From assembly GCF_000497045.1 (NCBI RefSeq), contig NW_015961961.1:248001-312000 (forward strand): a stretch of DNA of 64,000 nucleotides, in the 5' to 3' direction. The notes under the pieces were generated by a model. It searched no databases. It had not been told where the DNA came from and saw nothing but the letters and a program-made list of their open reading frames with translations. The translations under genes and the position numbers were made by a program. Shown piece after piece: positions 20,699 to 31,335 of this stretch. Source of the stretch: Kalmanozyma brasiliensis GHG001 (taxonomy: Eukaryota; Basidiomycota; Ustilaginomycetes; Ustilaginales). Every line of letters begins with the position of its first letter. Position 1 is the stretch's first letter.

Positions 20699-22138
20699 CT
20701 AGTGACCGAGAGGCATCTCGAAGACGGTCAAGCTTTGATGAGGCGCATGAGTGTATGACGTTGCAGTCCGAGGTCTGGCTTGAAGCGGAACCTCCTCGAA
20801 CGTCGACGGATAGCTGATAGAGCCCGAGGGTTGAGAGAGCGACTGGAAGTGATTCTGCTGCTGGTAGGCACCATCGAATTGTGGGCAAGCCTGACGAATC
20901 TGTTGCTCCTGCTGCTGGTGCTGGGCTCTTTCCGTCTGCTGCGGCAGCTGTTGCCGCTGCTGCAGATAACGTGTCTGCTGCTTCTGAGCCCATTCCTGAG
21001 TGAGATCTTGATGGCCCTTGGCAGGCGGTGAGTCGGGGGCAGGAGTGACAGACGCTGGGGCGTCTTCGCAGGCCTCTTCAGGCGCCGGAGCAAGCTTCGC
21101 CTTTTTTGCATTCGCTGGACTCGCCTTCTTCCTCGCAGGACTGGCTCTCTTCTGCCCTTTGCTGGCACTCGACGTCGCTGCGGGCTCGTTCTTGGCCTTT
21201 GCCGGGGAGGGTTTCTGAGTTTTGGATGCGAGACTGAGCATCGTCTCCATGCCAGTGCGCAGTTCCGCGTGCATGGTCTCGAGCTTGCCGTTGACCTCTT
21301 CCTGCCACGCGGCAGTTGACTCTTCGAGCGCTTTGATGCGGCCAAAGATGACCTTCCTGTCTTCTGCGGCGCGAACGCATTTCTGAGTGATCTGCACCTG
21401 CAACGGGAGGATCTGGTTCACTTGCGAGCTCATCTGCTCCTGTCGCAGTGCTGAGCTGTTGACGCTGGATGCGACTGCGCTGAGGTCTCGCTGAAGCTGA
21501 GATGTCTTGCCCTCCGACACCAGCCAAAAGCACTGGATGCTCTCCTCGATGGACTTGAGCTTCGCCAGCTCGCTGCTGTCTCGAATTTCGAAGCCTCTTC
21601 GAAAGTGGCCTCCCCTGCTCGAGGTCGAGGCGTAGGCTCCATGCCCGTTCACAGCGCTGGGCGGAGCCAGGTCGGAGCTCGAGGGTCTTGCGCTGCCGGT
21701 TGGTCGGTAGCTTGAAGGACTGCGCTGAGAAGGTACAAAGTGGCCGCTGCCAGTGTCGCAGTGCGGGGGTAAGAGCAAGCTGGAGTATGTCCCCTGAGAG
21801 CTCCAGTCGGTCGATGAACACGAATTAAAGAGATCCGAGGGATACGTCTGACTCTGAGACCGGCTGCTCGCCTGAGTGTGATCGATTCCATCGTCTGGAT
21901 TTGCGACGTTCGATGCTCTGTGCACCGGCTGGTGAGAAGTCGATGAGTACGCAAGCGAGCCTGTCGTGAAGGAGGAAGATGGCAAGTCTAGCTCGACGGG
22001 CTCTTCCTTGGGCTGCTGGAAAGATTCAGAAGGATCGACTCTTTGATGCGACATGATCTGAAAGTCTTCCTGATGTGTCGCTGTCTGCATTTGAGAGCCA
22101 TCCATGCCGAGCAGAGAGAAAGGGTCGGATCTAACCAT
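20699..22138 (-). CDS. Unknown probable nuclear coiled-coil protein, Gln-rich
   Basis: 479 residues from the Met at 22138 (good context, purine at -3; the frame is open 39 codons further upstream but with a less protein-like sequence). No family was recognised. Residues 1-175 are Ser/Gln/Pro-rich and disordered. Residues about 183-305 form a predicted helical/coiled-coil region (SSELAKLKSIEESIQCFWLV, then heptad-like stretches). Residues 310-350 carry Ser-Pro-Ala-Lys/Arg-Lys repeats (SPAKAK, SPARKK, SPANAKKAK) that resemble minor-groove DNA-binding SPKK motifs and could also be a nuclear localisation signal. Residues about 370-430 are Gln-rich (QQRQQLPQQ). The pattern suggests a chromatin or transcription role, but this is inference only. 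Confidence 0.65.
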   Translation of the reverse strand: MVRSDPFSLLGMDGSQMQTATHQEDFQIMSHQRVDPSESFQQPKEEPVELDLPSSSFTTGSLAYSSTSHQPVHRASNVANPDDGIDHTQASSRSQSQTYPSDLFNSCSSTDWSSQGTYSSLLLPPHCDTGSGHFVPSQRSPSSYRPTGSARPSSSDLAPPSAVNGHGAYASTSSRGGHFRRGFEIRDSSELAKLKSIEESIQCFWLVSEGKTSQLQRDLSAVASSVNSSALRQEQMSSQVNQILPLQVQITQKCVRAAEDRKVIFGRIKALEESTAAWQEEVNGKLETMHAELRTGMETMLSLASKTQKPSPAKAKNEPAATSSASKGQKRASPARKKASPANAKKAKLAPAPEEACEDAPASVTPAPDSPPAKGHQDLTQEWAQKQQTRYLQQRQQLPQQTERAQHQQQEQQIRQACPQFDGAYQQQNHFQSLSQPSGSISYPSTFEEVPLQARPRTATSYTHAPHQSLTVFEMPLGH

Positions 22139-23643
22139 CTTTCCTCGAAACCTCGCTAGCCTTGCGATGACCGAGAGTAGAAGCCGGAGTGAAGCGGAGC
22201 GACCAGCAATCTGCTCGACTGCTATAAGTAGGTCTCGCCTGTATTCGTGAGGCAAGTCAGGTTCAACCGCCGCCCCACTGAAAGAACGGGCTGCAACACT
22301 TTACGAAGGTAGGCCCCTTATCCTTATGGTCTGGAGATGCGCGATTGGAGCAGAAGAGTCCCACAGCGGAGAGAAGGAAGGTGGCCGCTGAGTTTGTCAG
22401 GAGGGCCACGCATCTCAAGCCTGCTCGAGCGGGTGATCAGCCTTTTGACATGTCTGCCGACGGTGAACGGCACCTGAGAGCGGAATGCGTGGAGTGCGTC
22501 TTGGCAAGGCCTGCCTTGAGCTTAATGCAAGGCCGAATCAAGCCGAAGACACGTCCTTTCAACGACGATTTGAGTGACGTAAAACGTTCTTCCGCCACAG
22601 AGCTGTCGGCAACATTCGAACGCATCTGATGCAGATGCATAACGACGAGTGGCCTTGCGTACGCCCCATCTGGCCCCGCACTCCTGTCCTTGTTCTCCGG
22701 CTCATGCGATGAATGTGGCCAGTCGGGTATCCGGTTGATTCCATCTGATAGCATCGATTCATGCCAGAGTGTGGGTCCGACGACATTCGGCCCTCGATCG
22801 GCATCTCGCAGGACTGCAGCTTCGTCGATGATGCGGCCTTGCAGAATCGAGCTCCGTGATGAGCCTGCGGCAGATGAAGCGCGGATGCGTGTGAGCTTGA
22901 TGGACTGCATGGGGCTCGATTTGCTTTTTCAGAAAGGATTCCTGACAGACAGACCGGCGATCTATCGTGAGAGGCGTCCTGAGAAGTCAACCGTAGACGG
23001 ATGGCGTGCTTTCAGGATCCGAGACTGCAGTGCTACACTGTGCATCTGGGCTGAGATGACAATAAAGCGCTCGATTAAGGTCCGGCTACTATCGGCAGCA
23101 AGGAGATGAAGGAGCAAAAGTTGTTCGACCGTGAGAACCCGGGGTCATGAACACGAAAACTGGAGGAAACATATTGATCATGGTGTCCGTCTCGTATCAG
23201 TCGGAGAGAACAGCTGGACGAGAGGAGTGGATGAGGGAAGGCTGAGTCGTAAGCTCACTTGAGGATTTGTTGCATGTCGACGAGACCCTGCGCTTAACTT
23301 GAACTTTAACAATTTCAGCCCAAAAAAAAGTGTGACTTTTGAGAGGAAGAAGCGCTCAAGCCAGCCGATCTGCCAGCCTGTCCACCTTCGAACAAATCAC
23401 ACAACCTTGCTCCACTTCATCTTGCTTCCCACCACCTCGTCACATCTTGCTGCTTTCGTCCACGGGCCGAGCTTCTAGGCGAAAGATCCTTCTCTGCCAC
23501 GCACCGACCACACCGGCAGCTGCGCCCTGATACTGGCAAGGCTCATTTGCTGCTCTTGCTCGGCTCTGTCGGCTGTGATGATCTCGAGACCGGCTATCGT
23601 ATCGTTCATTTCGCCGTTCAAACCCTCTTGAGACGCTCTCACC
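22139..23643. other. Intergenic: divergent promoter region between the coiled-coil gene and DSL1
   Basis: About 1.5 kb. Reading frames of 139-157 codons overlap antisense to each other around 22437-23109 but have no domain or homology signal and are judged chance. A pyrimidine-rich leader precedes the DSL1 start from about 23390. Confidence 0.45.
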
Positions 23644-26600
23644 ATGAGTGCGCCTGCATTTGGTCAAGACGCTGCGCTCTCTGCAGCCAGCTTCCTTGCG
23701 TCCATCGGCGCCGAGTCGAGCACCGCGTTCGGGTCCGATGCATCGACGTCTGCCGCAAACTCGGCACCCTCACTTCCCATTTCCGCCAAAGTCTCGCTCA
23801 TTGACGCACAGATCGACTCCCTCGAAGTCCGCATAGAGCAATCCGTCTCCGCAAATGCAGACAAGCTGCGTGAACGTGCAGCGTCAAACCGCACCGTGGA
23901 TCACGACCTCAACCAGCTCTGGCGATCCATCAATCAGACCAGCTCCCGCATTGTGACTGTCGGCCCGCAGCTGGCTCCACTGGCGTCCGAGTATCACAGT
24001 GCACTTGCGCAGACTTCCAAGCAGGGCCTCCTCATTTCGGTCTTGTCGGATTTGCTCACTGCAACACGCCAGCTCGAAGCGCTCGAAAAGCTGCAGCAAC
24101 AGTCCGGCTGGTCTACCTTGACAGCACAGCTGCCAGAGGCTGTCAAAAGCTTGCAAGCATTCAGCTCGTCCGCTGAGCTACAAAACCTGCCGGCAGTCGC
24201 TGAGCTCCGAGCTCGCTTTGATCGCCTTCACCACCAGCCCACACAGACTACATCAAAAGCTCGGACCGCCGAAGCGACACAAAGCGCCCCGACAAGCCAA
24301 GCGCAAGCCATCTCAGAGGGTAGCACGAAGGAGCCAGAGGGAGCCACAAACTCTTCTGAGACGCAAACGCTTTCACTGGCCTCGAAAGTGCTCGAGACGG
24401 CTCGTGCAATCATCGTGTCGCGCGGGCCGGAAGAAGGCTGGAAAGAAGTTCGCATCGAGCTTGACGCTCCCGCCCCGCCACCTCCCGCCATCTCTGCTCC
24501 GATTCCTCCACCAAAAGCAGGCAACGTCGACTCAAGCAGGACATCCCTCGACACACATCCGGAGCATTTCCTCCGCGACCAGCTGATACCTGCATCTGTG
24601 TCCTTGTCGCGCAACTCGTCCTCCTCTTCATCAGCAGCGAACGCGCGGAGCAGGCACAAGCCCAAACTAGGAGCACGCGTCATTCGTCCACAAGATCAGC
24701 TGGGCAGCGGGCCCTTCAACGCCCAAGACACACCGCTCGATGCGGACGGATGGGGTCTCGACGAAGATGACGAAGAGATTGCAGATCTTTCGCCAGTAAT
24801 GGGAAGTGGTGCGGCAGCCGCACCGTCTCAGGCTACTCCACATGCATCTCCAGCGACGCATAGGAGTGTGTCCGCTCTGGTCCATGATGAACGCTCTCAT
24901 TCTCCCAGCAGCTCTGGCACGATGCAGAGGAGCATCAGCTCCAGCTCGTCGCAGCGAAGCGCATTTGCCGTTCAGGACGAAACACTTCACGGAACAACCT
25001 CGAAGAGCGACGAAGTGGACGCGTGGGCCCTAGGCGAAGAAGACAACGACGTCCAAGCTGATGCATGGGACCTGGACGAAGGCGATGCGAAGGACGAAAT
25101 GCCATCGTCATCGAAGAAGGAGCCCGCGGTCGCTTCGAAATTCGCCCCGAAGGGCCATGCACGTCATGAGTCCTCCACCGACGCCTGGGGCTTGCGAGAA
25201 GAGGAAGATGCCGAAGAAGACGAAGATCCATGGGGGACGCAGGCACCACACCAGCAAGACATTTCGATTACGGAAGCCGTCTTCGTGCCATCGACATCAC
25301 GCGGACCGCATGATGGCACTCCTGCGGCGGCAGCGAAGGCACACGAAGAAGCCACAGCAGTGCACCGCGACGCCTCCCGAGGTGAGATCAGCATCCGTCC
25401 CGCCCACTCACGAGCGATCGTGGCGGCCGCATCGACCTCGACGCCAACTCCTTCAACGCCTCAACAAGTCGAGCCAGACACTTTCGCTAAGAAGGTGGCA
25501 TCGCCGCCAAAGTCGGTCGAGATGGCAACTGAACCTGCGAGCATTGGCAAAGAGGAGGTATCCGCTCCAGAGTCTGCGGAAGCCCGAGAAGCGCCGGCGC
25601 CCGCGCTGGTCGACGAAGATGTCGAAGAGGAGGCAGAAGGCGATGCATGGGGCTTCGAAGAGAGCTCGAGTGCATCGGAAGGCGATCGAGCCGAATTTAC
25701 GCCAATGGCGCCTCTGCAGGAGCCAGAGGCACCAGTCAGGCCGGCTGCAGTATCGACACTAGAGTCCACCCCGCAACGTGCGTCAGCACGGACAGGAGCA
25801 GTTCAGGCTTCCCCCTCGAGCCGTTCAGCCGAAGCAACACCGAAGAAGGTTGTCACCTCGAAAGCTCGTCAATCGAAGCCAAGCGGTAGCCCACCATCGC
25901 CGACCGGCTGGGCCGACAATTTCTCGGATGACGATTCACCGAGCACTCCTGCCGGCAGTCAACGCCAACAACGGGGCAACGGGTCCTCGACACGATCGAT
26001 CTCTGCGAGCTCCCGAGCACCGATAGGATCACCGGCAAGGGGATCCCCCGCACGGCGCCCAGCAAAACTTCCCGATCCGATACCCGCAGCTGTGGCAAAG
26101 GAAGAATGTACCATCAGCCGACGATCACTCGACCTCGTCGAGCTGGCGGAAGGCACACTGGATTCTGTGCTCTCGAAGCTGCAGGCTGGTCGTTCTTCCG
26201 GCGTTGAAGCTGACAATGACGATGTCGAGGCGCTGGCGGGTACCATCTTCAAGATCTTCGAAATGCACCGCGCGTTGATGCCAGTAGCTCACGGCGAGGC
26301 GCTTCGAGATGTACCCTCGCTAGCGATGCAGTTCTTCAACGATTGCGAGTACCTTGCTCGCGAGTTGTCTCGCCTTGTTGCTGACAAAGGGGATCGTATC
26401 GCAACGGCATGGACTTCCTACGAGGCCGAAGGGGCCAAGCGATGGAGCACAAAGGAGCTGGCTAAGCTAGAGCAGGAAGCAGCATCGACGAGAGGGCTAG
26501 GACAGCGATGGTTTGAAGCGCAAATGACGGCTCAAAGCAAGATTCTTCTCGATACGCTGATGGAAGCCGATGGATTTGCGCGTACCTTTGACGACCAGCG

Positions 26601-27090
26601 CTTCGCACGCTGCGAGCGATGCATCAAGCAGGTGGTGCAGACGCTGCAGCAGCTCGCCAAGGCGTGGCGACCCGTGCTGGTGGCATCGCGTTTCCACGCT
26701 GCCATTGGTCGGCTGGTCGACCTCGTCTTTCAAAAGGTGCTGCACGACGTGCTCGACTTGGAGGACATTGGCGAGAGCGAGTCGGAGAAGATCGCCTCAC
26801 TGGTCAAGACGCTTGGCAGCTTGGAGGTCCTCTTCTCGGTCAACGGGTCGGAGCAGCAGAGCGCGGCGCCACTGTGGGTGCCAAGTTGGTTCAAGACGTC
26901 GTACCTCATCGAGATCCTTACGGGCTCATTGGTGGACATCGAGTTCCTCGCCTTTGAAGCGGGTGCTTTGGTCGACTACAGCCGCAAGGAGCTGACGGGT
27001 CTCATCAAGGCGCTGTTTGCCGATACGTCCAATAGGAGCAAGCTGCTGCGAAGGATCGAGAGCGCACCTGTTGAGGTGTTGGCTCATTGA
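23644..27090 (+). CDS. DSL1: Dsl1/Zw10-like ER vesicle-tethering subunit with repeated W-acidic motifs
   Basis: Dsl1 proteins capture Golgi-derived COPI vesicles at the ER. The 1148-residue product has an N-terminal helical region (about 45-200) with the coiled-coil character of Zw10/Dsl1, a long disordered middle (about 200-820), and a C-terminal helical domain (about 822-1148) ending in a stretch typical of Zw10/Dsl1 (WVPSWFKTSYLIEILTG... LVDYSRKELTGLIKALF). The middle holds seven Trp residues in acidic settings: DGWGLDED (W370), DAWALGEED (W461), DAWDLDEGD (W475), DAWGLREEED (W515), DPWGT (W530), DAWGFEES (W669) and TGWADNFSDDD (W756). In yeast Dsl1 a central acidic lasso with a few such Trp motifs binds delta- and alpha-COP. 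Start context ACCATGA is strong. Single exon. The family call is good for the C-terminus and motif layout. Confidence 0.85.
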   Translation: MSAPAFGQDAALSAASFLASIGAESSTAFGSDASTSAANSAPSLPISAKVSLIDAQIDSLEVRIEQSVSANADKLRERAASNRTVDHDLNQLWRSINQTSSRIVTVGPQLAPLASEYHSALAQTSKQGLLISVLSDLLTATRQLEALEKLQQQSGWSTLTAQLPEAVKSLQAFSSSAELQNLPAVAELRARFDRLHHQPTQTTSKARTAEATQSAPTSQAQAISEGSTKEPEGATNSSETQTLSLASKVLETARAIIVSRGPEEGWKEVRIELDAPAPPPPAISAPIPPPKAGNVDSSRTSLDTHPEHFLRDQLIPASVSLSRNSSSSSSAANARSRHKPKLGARVIRPQDQLGSGPFNAQDTPLDADGWGLDEDDEEIADLSPVMGSGAAAAPSQATPHASPATHRSVSALVHDERSHSPSSSGTMQRSISSSSSQRSAFAVQDETLHGTTSKSDEVDAWALGEEDNDVQADAWDLDEGDAKDEMPSSSKKEPAVASKFAPKGHARHESSTDAWGLREEEDAEEDEDPWGTQAPHQQDISITEAVFVPSTSRGPHDGTPAAAAKAHEEATAVHRDASRGEISIRPAHSRAIVAAASTSTPTPSTPQQVEPDTFAKKVASPPKSVEMATEPASIGKEEVSAPESAEAREAPAPALVDEDVEEEAEGDAWGFEESSSASEGDRAEFTPMAPLQEPEAPVRPAAVSTLESTPQRASARTGAVQASPSSRSAEATPKKVVTSKARQSKPSGSPPSPTGWADNFSDDDSPSTPAGSQRQQRGNGSSTRSISASSRAPIGSPARGSPARRPAKLPDPIPAAVAKEECTISRRSLDLVELAEGTLDSVLSKLQAGRSSGVEADNDDVEALAGTIFKIFEMHRALMPVAHGEALRDVPSLAMQFFNDCEYLARELSRLVADKGDRIATAWTSYEAEGAKRWSTKELAKLEQEAASTRGLGQRWFEAQMTAQSKILLDTLMEADGFARTFDDQRFARCERCIKQVVQTLQQLAKAWRPVLVASRFHAAIGRLVDLVFQKVLHDVLDLEDIGESESEKIASLVKTLGSLEVLFSVNGSEQQSAAPLWVPSWFKTSYLIEILTGSLVDIEFLAFEAGALVDYSRKELTGLIKALFADTSNRSKLLRRIESAPVEVLAH

Positions 27091-28695
27091 GTCTTTTGGC
27101 AAGCAGACGTGGTCGCTCAGCGCCATCTCACCCGCAAATCCGCATCGGTGGAAGCAATGTCACGGTTTCTAATGCATACTCATCAACGACAGGATGTGCA
27201 TGTGAGTTCAGCTTGGCGTGATCGACGTCAAATGCAGCCTCGAAGGGCCAAGCCCATAGGCTGAGCAATTCACACGCTTGAAGGATTGATCGTCGGCGTA
27301 CTTCCGAAAGCGCGCGAGGCAGGTGTTCAGTATGAGTCTGGCGAAAGCTTGGCCTGTAGCATTATCGGACCTGGTCGCAGGATTCCCGAAGTTGCCTTCG
27401 CCTTGGCTCTCGATGCTGTCCACACGAATGCGAATATCACCCCCACAAGCCCACTAATGCAGGGTCTATGAAACTGGTGATCATGGAGAGCATGCCACAA
27501 TGGGGAGTCCCTTGGACAATAAGAGACGCCAAGCAGCTTTTCCAAGACTAGCGACGCTGCAGAGCGAGATCTGGCCAAGCCTCAATTGCTTGGCAGCGCG
27601 CGGTCGGTCGTGTAAAGTGGACGGACATCTGCGGTCAGGCCCTGCAGAGCGGCGTCATTGCGCTACGCCAATTTTTTTATAAGATTTTATTGTTGTATCT
27701 TCGATAAATCTGTTTCAGAAAGACCCTTGCGTTCGGCATCGTCCTGATGATCAACCGATGCCAGAACAGGTGCAGAACACCACTTACTCCCTGTGCAGCT
27801 CTTGGATCTACCCATATGGGATCAACCCTTGACCTGGATGGCAAGAGCTTGGATAAGCCCAGAAGGATGCCAAGCGTCGATAAGAGGGCGAAATGAGAAA
27901 ATGGGTGACCGATCCTTGCAAAGCAGTCGGAATAAGAAAACCCTGCAGAAGGGCGGCCTGTCAAAGTAGATGAGGCGCAGGTCCCACGGGGGGGGGGGGG
28001 GGNNNNNNNNNNNNNNNNNNNNNNNNNNNNCGTGAGAAGAAATCTCTTGGCCGCTCGCTTAGCACAACTTTTTCTCCTCTCTCGATGGTGGTCTTCCGAC
28101 GACACAGCCCTTCCACGGACCCTTTGCCGCGCTTTCCCACGCTCTTTCGAAGAGCAGCCAAGCGAGAGCCGAAGTTCATATTGCCGGTCCTGTCTAGCAG
28201 CCAGATCGCCGCCCTTCTATACCTGCTTTAGTTACAAGCGAGGCGCAGTCACCTGGCATCTCAGTATCCTGGCTTAATCGCGAACCCGCCCTGCATGCTT
28301 ATTTTTGGTCGTGACCCTGATGGCGTGAGAAGTGATGGTGCTCGGCTGCGCTTCGATCCGCGGAAGGTCGGCGACCTCCTGATTCCCCACTGCCGTTCGA
28401 CGACATAGCTTAGAGATGAAAGATACATCAGACCTCGATGCGATCCGATCCATTGACCCATCTTCTCAGCTGACGACTATCTACAGCACGAGAGATAGCC
28501 ATCCACTCCGCCGCTCATCATCGTTTCAGACCCTTTCCGCCTTCACTGAAAAGGGTCGACATATAGACGCTTCCGAGATCGTGACGTTCGGTCTACCATC
28601 CGACACAGTCTCTGTTTCACATCTCACTGCGCACTCACGGTATCGGAAGCGCCGACGTAGCTCAGCAGCGTCTCTTGCGCCCATCTGTCATCATC
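27091..28695. other. Intergenic with assembly gap; upstream region of the GH5 gene
   Basis: No supported coding sequence. The part around 27668-27720 is unusually AT-rich (a T run followed by ATAAGATTTTATTGTTG) for this GC-rich genome. A 15-G run and 28 N lie at 27988-28030. Confidence 0.45.
27988..28030. other. Assembly gap: 15-G run followed by 28 N
   Basis: Fifteen consecutive G at 27988-28002 run straight into N at 28003-28030. The true length of the homopolymer and the missing bases are unknown. Confidence 0.98.
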
Positions 28696-31335
28696 ATGCC
28701 AGGTCGTCGGTCTCGCGCTTCGGGCGCACCCGAATCCTACGAGCTTCCTGCCTCGCCGCCTTCTGCTGCTGTCGAGCAGCCTCTGCTCAACAGCGACAAC
28801 TCGTTCGCCACAGACGCTGACACAAGCGGAGATGCATCACTTCAACGAATCTCGCGCCCACGATGGAGCCGCCAGGGTTCTCGTCACTCTCCGGAAGAGC
28901 GCGCCCACGACGCCATGTTCACCTCGAATTCTGCTTACTTCGATCGTAGTGCATCGCCAGGCCACCCAATGCCCATCCAAGAAAGACCCTTCAAACCCCC
29001 CAATGTTGGCTACTCCAGGCCAGTATCCGCAGCCAGCTCTTACATGCTAGGTGCTCGCCGTCAAAGCGACTACGACTCGGTCTACCAGCTTTGGCGCCAA
29101 AGCGGCACCGCAAGCATCTACGAGGACTTCCCCGACGAGAGCACCGCCGCCTTCCCGGACCACAGGCGATCGAGCTCGGCGATGGACCTGGAAAAGATCG
29201 AACAGTATCGTGCCGGCGGTCTAGATCCAAAAGCACCCAAGCCGATGAAAGCTCAGCAACAGAATCTTTACAAGGCCGAAGCAGGCGCAAAAGGGCCCAA
29301 AGACTATCGTGCTGTCGGTCTTGCCAAATATGGCAAAGGCAAAGACCAGCGCATGTCGCCCAAAAAGAAGCTTCTCATTCTTTTCGCAGTCGCTCTTGTC
29401 ATTTGCCTCCTCACCGTGGCCGTGGTCGTTCCTATCACGCAGATCTTGCTCAAAGAAGACAGACCCAATCGATCTGGTGCTGCCTCGAACGCCAACGGCT
29501 CCGATCAGGGCTCCGGAACCCCTGGAACAGCCAGCAACGGCCCGCAGGACCCGGTAACACAGCAGGAGATTGCCGTATGGGGTACCAATGGATCCGTCAT
29601 CGACCTCGGCAATGGCAACAACTTCACCTACATCAACAACTTTGGCGGACGATGGGCCTCGCAGCCACTCAACAACACCGCTCAAGCCCAGAACTATACT
29701 CCACCACTCGATCAGGAGTTCGACTACGCTCGCAACAGAATGCTCGGTGTCAATCTCGGCGGTTGGCTCGTCACCGAGCCTTTCATCGTGCCTGCTCTCT
29801 ACGAGCCCTACGCCAACACTTCGAATCCCGTCCTTGACGAGTTCTCCTTGTCCCAGAGGTACATCTCCGAAGGCGGCGCCGACAACTTGCGACAGAAGAT
29901 GACCGAGCACTATGACACCTTCATCACCGAGCAGGACTTTGCCAGCATCGCCGCTGCTGGTCTCAACTGGGTGCGACTGCCCATCGGCTTTTGGGCATTC
30001 GAGACGTACGCCAATGAGCCCTACTTGGAAGGAGTCTCCTGGAACTACGTGCTCAAGGCGATCCAGTGGGCGCGCAAATATGGTCTCCGCATCAACCTCG
30101 ACCTCCATGCCGTTCCTGGCTCGCAGAATGCCTACAATCACTCTGGCCGTGTTGGCTTCATCAACTTCCTGCAAGGGCTGATGGGCCGAGCCAACGGGGA
30201 TCGCACGCTCGACTACATCCGACAGGTCACCCAGTTCATCAGCCAACCCGAGATCCGCAACGTCGTTCCCATGTTCAGCGTCATCAACGAGCCCTACGCC
30301 ATCACAATCGGACAGTCGGCGCTTCAATCGTGGTACTCGCAGCTTTACTCTACCTTGCGCGCCATCACTGGCACTGGTGCCGGCAACGGCCCTTACATCA
30401 CCATCCACGATGGCTTCCTGCCGCTCAACTCGTGGCAAGGCTTCTTGAGTGGTGGCGACCGTATCGCATGGGACACGCATCCTTACCTCTGCTTCGGCCC
30501 ACAGAACACGGATCCGTGGGATGTACAGATCCTCAAGCCGTGCCAGCAATTCAGGCCGCTCCTCGATAATGCTCGAGCCAACATGGGCGTCGCCATGGGA
30601 GGAGAGATATCGCTGGCCATCAACGACTGCGGTCTTTTCTTGAACGGTGTTCGCGATGGAACTCGCTACGACGGCACCTACTCGGGCCCTGCTGCAGGGA
30701 ACTACCCCAGGATGGGATCATGCCAGCAGTTCAACGACTACGAGAACTATTCGGACGAGATGAAGCTGGGCCTGCGCCGCTTTGCATTGACTTCGATGGA
30801 CTCGCTGCGCGATTTCTTCTTCTGGACTTGGAAGATCGGGAACAGCGTGAGCACAGGCAAGCCAACCGCACCCATGTGGTCGTACTCGTTGGGACTGCAG
30901 CAAGGTTGGATGCCGACCAATCCAATGGTCGAATCGAGTGGTGCCTGTGCTGCTCAAGCCTCTCGATTGGGCACATCGGTGCCAATGGCCACGTGGGGAA
31001 GCGCTTTCCAGTCGTGGCAGACGGGCCGCGCAGGAAGCTACTCGCCTAACACGGCAGCCAACCCTTATCCGCCGCAGTCGCTCGTCTCGGCGAACACTCC
31101 CGTTTCGTTGATGCCCAGCTACACGGCCACCAAGTCATTCACGCCTGTCCCGGCTCCCACCCTGTCGGTGACTGCCACGGGAGCTGGACAGCCGACCGCT
31201 GCCCCCACGATTGGCTCCGTGTTCCGACCGGATCTCAACAGTCCTGTCTATACCGAGATCAGCGGATGCAACTATCCCTCTGATCAGTACAATTTGGGCG
31301 GCTACAGTGCCTCCGGATGGCCGTGTAGCGGCTGA
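28696..31335 (+). CDS. Membrane-anchored GH5 exo-beta-1,3-glucanase
   Basis: Cell-wall glucan 1,3-beta-glucosidase of the Exg1/Exg2-like GH5 group, built as a type II membrane protein. From the Met at 28696 it has 879 residues: a cytosolic Ser/Arg/Pro-rich arm (1-222), one transmembrane helix (about 225-252, LLILFAVALVICLLTVAVVV), a Ser/Gly/Asn stalk, and the GH5 barrel from about 345 (MLGVNLGGWLVTEPFI). The acid/base Glu lies in INEPYA (Glu532) and the nucleophile in MGGEISLAINDCGLFLNG (Glu637). HAVPGSQN and WDTHPYLCF are further family motifs. The C-terminal tail is Pro/Thr/Ser-rich and ends GYSASGWPCSG. Another in-frame Met lies seven codons upstream (28675); 28696 is preferred but not proven. 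Probably acts in the periplasm on beta-1,3-glucan. Confidence 0.93.
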   Translation: MPGRRSRASGAPESYELPASPPSAAVEQPLLNSDNSFATDADTSGDASLQRISRPRWSRQGSRHSPEERAHDAMFTSNSAYFDRSASPGHPMPIQERPFKPPNVGYSRPVSAASSYMLGARRQSDYDSVYQLWRQSGTASIYEDFPDESTAAFPDHRRSSSAMDLEKIEQYRAGGLDPKAPKPMKAQQQNLYKAEAGAKGPKDYRAVGLAKYGKGKDQRMSPKKKLLILFAVALVICLLTVAVVVPITQILLKEDRPNRSGAASNANGSDQGSGTPGTASNGPQDPVTQQEIAVWGTNGSVIDLGNGNNFTYINNFGGRWASQPLNNTAQAQNYTPPLDQEFDYARNRMLGVNLGGWLVTEPFIVPALYEPYANTSNPVLDEFSLSQRYISEGGADNLRQKMTEHYDTFITEQDFASIAAAGLNWVRLPIGFWAFETYANEPYLEGVSWNYVLKAIQWARKYGLRINLDLHAVPGSQNAYNHSGRVGFINFLQGLMGRANGDRTLDYIRQVTQFISQPEIRNVVPMFSVINEPYAITIGQSALQSWYSQLYSTLRAITGTGAGNGPYITIHDGFLPLNSWQGFLSGGDRIAWDTHPYLCFGPQNTDPWDVQILKPCQQFRPLLDNARANMGVAMGGEISLAINDCGLFLNGVRDGTRYDGTYSGPAAGNYPRMGSCQQFNDYENYSDEMKLGLRRFALTSMDSLRDFFFWTWKIGNSVSTGKPTAPMWSYSLGLQQGWMPTNPMVESSGACAAQASRLGTSVPMATWGSAFQSWQTGRAGSYSPNTAANPYPPQSLVSANTPVSLMPSYTATKSFTPVPAPTLSVTATGAGQPTAAPTIGSVFRPDLNSPVYTEISGCNYPSDQYNLGGYSASGWPCSG

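Noticed and set aside
27988..28002. G15 run as a G-quadruplex or regulatory element
   Set aside because: It abuts an N block, so it is most likely a sequencing or assembly end artefact.
29221..30549. 442-codon open frame on the minus strand
   Set aside because: Antisense of the GH5 barrel, whose catalytic motifs are intact on the plus strand.
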